A stretch of DNA of 9,583 nucleotides from Pseudobutyrivibrio sp. (lineage in GTDB: Bacteria > Bacillota > Clostridia > Lachnospirales > Lachnospiraceae): positions 1 through 9,583 of the forward strand of contig JAFYYE010000440.1 in the NCBI GenBank assembly GCA_017557715.1. Direction: 5' to 3'. Shown here piece by piece: positions 7,013-9,583 of this stretch (position 1 is its first letter; every line of letters begins with the position of its first letter). The notes under the pieces are model-generated. The model searched no databases, was not told the DNA's origin, and worked only from the letters and a program-made list of their open reading frames with translations. Both the position numbers and the translations under genes were made by a program.

Positions 7013-7550
7013 TTTTAAACAATATTTCAAAAAAATATTGGTAATAGCAGTTACAATTTATGTTTGTTTTCTACTGCAGACAAGTATATTTTCTCGATAC
7101 AGACTCGCTGGTGTCACTCCAAATGTACTAATTTGTGTTGTATCCACATATGGATTTATGAAGGGACGTCGTCATGGAATAGTTGTAGGCTTTTTCACAG
7201 GATTGTTACTTGATATTTTTTCAGGCACCTTATTTGGTTTTAATGCATTAGTCTATATGTATATAGGACTGCTAAACGGTTTATTTAAAAAACAGTTTTT
7301 TGGAGATGATTTAAGACTTCCTTTAATTCTTATAGGTACTAGCGATTTAGTCTATGGAGTGTTTTCTTATTTAGCTCTTTATGCCATAAAGGCTCGATAT
7401 GATTTTTCTTTTTATTTAATGAATATCATATTCCCTGAGGTTGTATATACTTTACTGGTATCGATTTTTATTTACTATATTATTTTGCACATAAACAATT
7501 GGCTAGAAAAATTAGAAAAGAAAGGTTCTGATAGAATTGGAAATTATTAA
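7005..7550 (+). CDS. mreD: Rod shape-determining protein MreD
   Basis: MreD is a polytopic membrane protein that partners MreC in the elongation complex; its biochemical role is poorly defined. The sequence is very hydrophobic, with about five or six predicted membrane segments, near 10-28, 37-53, 56-72, 78-94, 104-128 and 140-162. The family signature LLLDIFSGTLFGFNALVY is at 67-84, and the C-terminus is short and charged (NWLEKLEKKGSD). At 181 residues it is of usual size. The GTG start overlaps the mreC stop by 8 bases and has AAAGGAG 10 bases upstream, pointing to translational coupling with mreC. The PBP2-type gene follows within about a dozen bases. Confidence 0.95.
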   Translation: MNNFKQYFKKILVIAVTIYVCFLLQTSIFSRYRLAGVTPNVLICVVSTYGFMKGRRHGIVVGFFTGLLLDIFSGTLFGFNALVYMYIGLLNGLFKKQFFGDDLRLPLILIGTSDLVYGVFSYLALYAIKARYDFSFYLMNIIFPEVVYTLLVSIFIYYIILHINNWLEKLEKKGSDRIGNY

Positions 7551-7553
7551 GGA
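7549..7553 (+). promoter_or_regulatory. Ribosome binding site of the PBP2-type gene
   Basis: AAGGA overlaps the mreD stop codon and is followed by CTTTTTTT. It stands 8 bases before an in-frame ATA (7562) and 12 bases before an out-of-frame ATG (7566). It is the only credible Shine-Dalgarno sequence ahead of the conserved N-terminus, so it indicates that translation begins upstream of the in-frame GTG and ATG codons at 7589-7604. Confidence 0.6.
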
Positions 7554-7561
7554 CTTTTTTT

Positions 7562-9583
7562 ATAAATGCATTTTCTTCACGTATTCGCGTGGTTTCAGCG
7601 GTGATGGCTATATTTGCCGCTATACTTATTTCACGTCTTTTTTATTTACAGATTATTAACGGAAGTGAATATCAGGACAATTATAACTTGAAGCTTGAAA
7701 AAACTGAGACTCTCCCTGCAACTAGAGGGAATATATATGACCGTAATGGAAATCTCTTAGCATACAACGAATTAGTTTATGCTGTTACTATTCAGGATAA
7801 TGGTTCTTATTCTAGTAAAAAAGAAAAGAGCCAGTCTTTAAATTCAGAAATTGCTCAAATTATTACTAAGCTTGAATCTAATGGCGATTCAATAGATAAC
7901 AATTTCCCTATTTACATTGATTCTTCAGGTGCTTATCAGTTTATGTATTCTGGTAGTGCTCTCCAACGTTTTAGAGCTGATGTTTTTGGAAAAACAAGTG
8001 TTGATGATTTAGAGTTCAATGAGAAATTGGGGCTCGATGAAGCTACAATTAGTGCAGAAGATATTATAAATTATCTTGAAGGCGAGCGAGTTTATAATAT
8101 CTCGGAGGAATACAATAAAAATTTAAGATATGAAATTATGGTAGTACGTTACAATATGGGCCAGAACTCATATCAAAAGTATATTTCCACAGTTATTGCT
8201 TCAGATATTTCAGAAGAATCGGTAGCTTACATTGAAGAAAACGTTAACGAACTTACTGGTGTGGCAATAGAGCAAAAATCCTTAAGACGATATGCTAACA
8301 GCGAGTACTTTGCTCATATTATAGGATATACTGGTCAGATTTCTACTGATGAATATAAAGAATTATCCGTAAAGGATGACACTGTCGAATCCACCGACAT
8401 AGTTGGTAAATCAGGTATTGAAAAATACATGAATGATTACCTATCTGGTGTCAAAGGTAAGGAGACATTATTTGTTGATAGTGTGGGTAACACCATTGCA
8501 GAAGGCGATTATACACCTGCTGTATCAGGTAATGATGTATACCTTTCTATTGATATGGATTTACAGAAGGCTACATACACTTTGCTTGAGCAAGAGATAG
8601 CAGGTATTCTATATTCTAAAATTGCTAATATCAAAGAATATCATGCATCTGAAAGTGCGTCTTCTTCGGATGTTGTTGTTCCAATATATGATGTCTATAA
8701 TTCTTTTATTGCCAATGGAATTATTGATACAACTGCCTTTTCAGATGAGAATGCATCTGAAACAGAGAAAGCTGTTTTAAGCGCTTATAAACAGAAAGAA
8801 AAAACTGTTTTAGCAACACTTAAATCTCAGCTCAATTTTAATAACGAAGTAGTATATAAGGAGTTGCCAAAAGAATATCAGGCATATTCTACATATATAG
8901 TTACAAAATTAAAATCTTTAGGTGTTTTTGATTCATCTGCTATAGATACTTCATCACAGGTTCAGGAAAGCTGGACATCGGAGAGTATGGCTGTAAATAA
9001 ATATTTACTATATGCTATTGAGCAGAATTGGATTGATATCACAAAGTATGAAAAAGAAGCAAAATATGCTGATACTGAAGAGCTTTATAATGATTTAGTA
9101 GATTATATTTTGAACTATCTTTCTCAGGATAAATCATTTCAAAATTTGATTTATAAGTATCTACTCTTAGATGATGGTATTTCTGGCACTCAGTTATGTA
9201 TTATTTTGTACGATCAGGGTGTACTAAAAGAGGACGTTGAGACTTATCAGATGCTTACTTCTGGTAGACTATCTTCATACGAATTTGTACGTTCCAAGAT
9301 AAAAAATCTTGAACTTACACCAGGTCAGCTTGCGTTGGATCCATGTTCAGGATCTACTGTTATTCTTGACACCAAAACTGGTGAAGTTTTAGCTATGGTT
9401 ACTTATCCAGGCTATGATAATAATAAATTAGCTAATTCAGTGGATTCTGATTATTATGCTTATTTAACAAACAGTGCTGCTAATCCACTTTACAATTATG
9501 CTACTCAGCAGAGAACAGCACCTGGTTCTACTTTTAAGATTGTCAGCTCTACAGCTGGTTTGGCTGAAAATGTTATTACAACT
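7562..9583 (+). CDS. mrdA: PBP2-type penicillin-binding transpeptidase (5' part, runs off the window)
   Basis: This is a class B penicillin-binding protein that crosslinks side-wall peptidoglycan with MreBCD. 674 codons are open to the last base. Numbered from ATA 7562: a basic SSRIR, a membrane anchor at about 10-29, RLFYLQIINGSEY, TRGNIYDRNGNLLA at 54-67 opening the pedestal (PBP dimer) domain, AHIIGYTGQ at 251-259, VGKSGIEKYMNDYLSGVKG at 281-299 and DVYLSIDMDLQ at 325-335. The transpeptidase domain resumes with STVILDTKTGEVLAMV from 598, and SxxK is STFK with S656 and K659. SxN and KTG lie beyond the window. An insertion fills about 347-595. No ATG, GTG or TTG precedes the conserved SSRIR in frame. 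ATA 7562 has a Shine-Dalgarno sequence at ideal spacing; gene callers would probably choose GTG 7589 or ATG 7604. Identity is sure, the start is not. Confidence 0.92.
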   Translation, partial: MNAFSSRIRVVSAVMAIFAAILISRLFYLQIINGSEYQDNYNLKLEKTETLPATRGNIYDRNGNLLAYNELVYAVTIQDNGSYSSKKEKSQSLNSEIAQIITKLESNGDSIDNNFPIYIDSSGAYQFMYSGSALQRFRADVFGKTSVDDLEFNEKLGLDEATISAEDIINYLEGERVYNISEEYNKNLRYEIMVVRYNMGQNSYQKYISTVIASDISEESVAYIEENVNELTGVAIEQKSLRRYANSEYFAHIIGYTGQISTDEYKELSVKDDTVESTDIVGKSGIEKYMNDYLSGVKGKETLFVDSVGNTIAEGDYTPAVSGNDVYLSIDMDLQKATYTLLEQEIAGILYSKIANIKEYHASESASSSDVVVPIYDVYNSFIANGIIDTTAFSDENASETEKAVLSAYKQKEKTVLATLKSQLNFNNEVVYKELPKEYQAYSTYIVTKLKSLGVFDSSAIDTSSQVQESWTSESMAVNKYLLYAIEQNWIDITKYEKEAKYADTEELYNDLVDYILNYLSQDKSFQNLIYKYLLLDDGISGTQLCIILYDQGVLKEDVETYQMLTSGRLSSYEFVRSKIKNLELTPGQLALDPCSGSTVILDTKTGEVLAMVTYPGYDNNKLANSVDSDYYAYLTNSAANPLYNYATQQRTAPGSTFKIVSSTAGLAENVITT

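Noticed and set aside
7520..7561. T7 run after the mreD stop as a possible terminator
   Set aside because: No GC-containing stem precedes it; only a 4-bp TTCT/AGAA pairing about 20 bases upstream. The run lies between a Shine-Dalgarno sequence and the next gene, so transcription clearly has to continue.
7566..7604. Twelve-codon ORF from ATG 7566 as a leader peptide for the PBP2-type gene
   Set aside because: Its Shine-Dalgarno spacing is long (12 bases), the peptide has no regulatory features, and it overlaps the conserved PBP N-terminus in another frame. It is better discussed as part of the uncertain start.

Overview
The window is an ordinary chromosomal stretch of a low-GC Gram-positive bacterium, most likely a Lachnospiraceae member of the Butyrivibrio/Pseudobutyrivibrio/Roseburia type. 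This rests on the AT-rich sequence, AGGAGG-type ribosome binding sites, a MutL with an intact endonuclease motif, the mutS-mutL-miaA-ynbB gene order, a divergent MreB beside mreC, and a very long PBP2-like protein. The genus is an inference. All genes are on the + strand and packing is tight: the only non-coding gap of note is about 50 bases. No mobile element, CRISPR array, tRNA or rRNA was seen.

Region 1 (1-5072) is a translationally coupled run: the 3' part of mutS, then mutL, miaA and a ynbB-type PLP enzyme (methionine gamma-lyase family, long called 'aluminum resistance protein'). mutS/mutL and mutL/miaA both meet at a TAATG with a one-base overlap, and the ynbB-like gene starts at a TTG one base after the miaA stop. 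MutS recognises mismatches. MutL is recruited and, carrying DQHA(X)2E(X)4E, nicks the strand itself. MiaA prenylates A37 of tRNAs. The PLP enzyme has no established role. A probable intrinsic terminator lies across the stop codon of this last gene (5052-5096).

Region 2 (5123-9583) is a cell-shape cluster: an MreB-like actin homologue, mreC, mreD and the first 674 codons of a PBP2-type transpeptidase that runs off the window. Together they encode the elongation machinery: a cytoplasmic filament or scaffold, a membrane-anchored MreC/MreD link, and the transpeptidase that crosslinks side-wall peptidoglycan.

Points worth a second look: the MreB-like protein has Lys where canonical MreB has its catalytic Glu, an altered phosphate-2 loop, and no obvious hydrophobic membrane loop. 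The PBP2 gene has no conventional start codon upstream of its conserved N-terminus, although a Shine-Dalgarno sequence sits 8 bases before an in-frame ATA. PBP2 also carries an insertion of about 250 residues ahead of its catalytic serine. A perfect 11-bp hairpin lies near the start of miaA, and a perfect 16-bp palindrome lies near the end of the ynbB-like gene.
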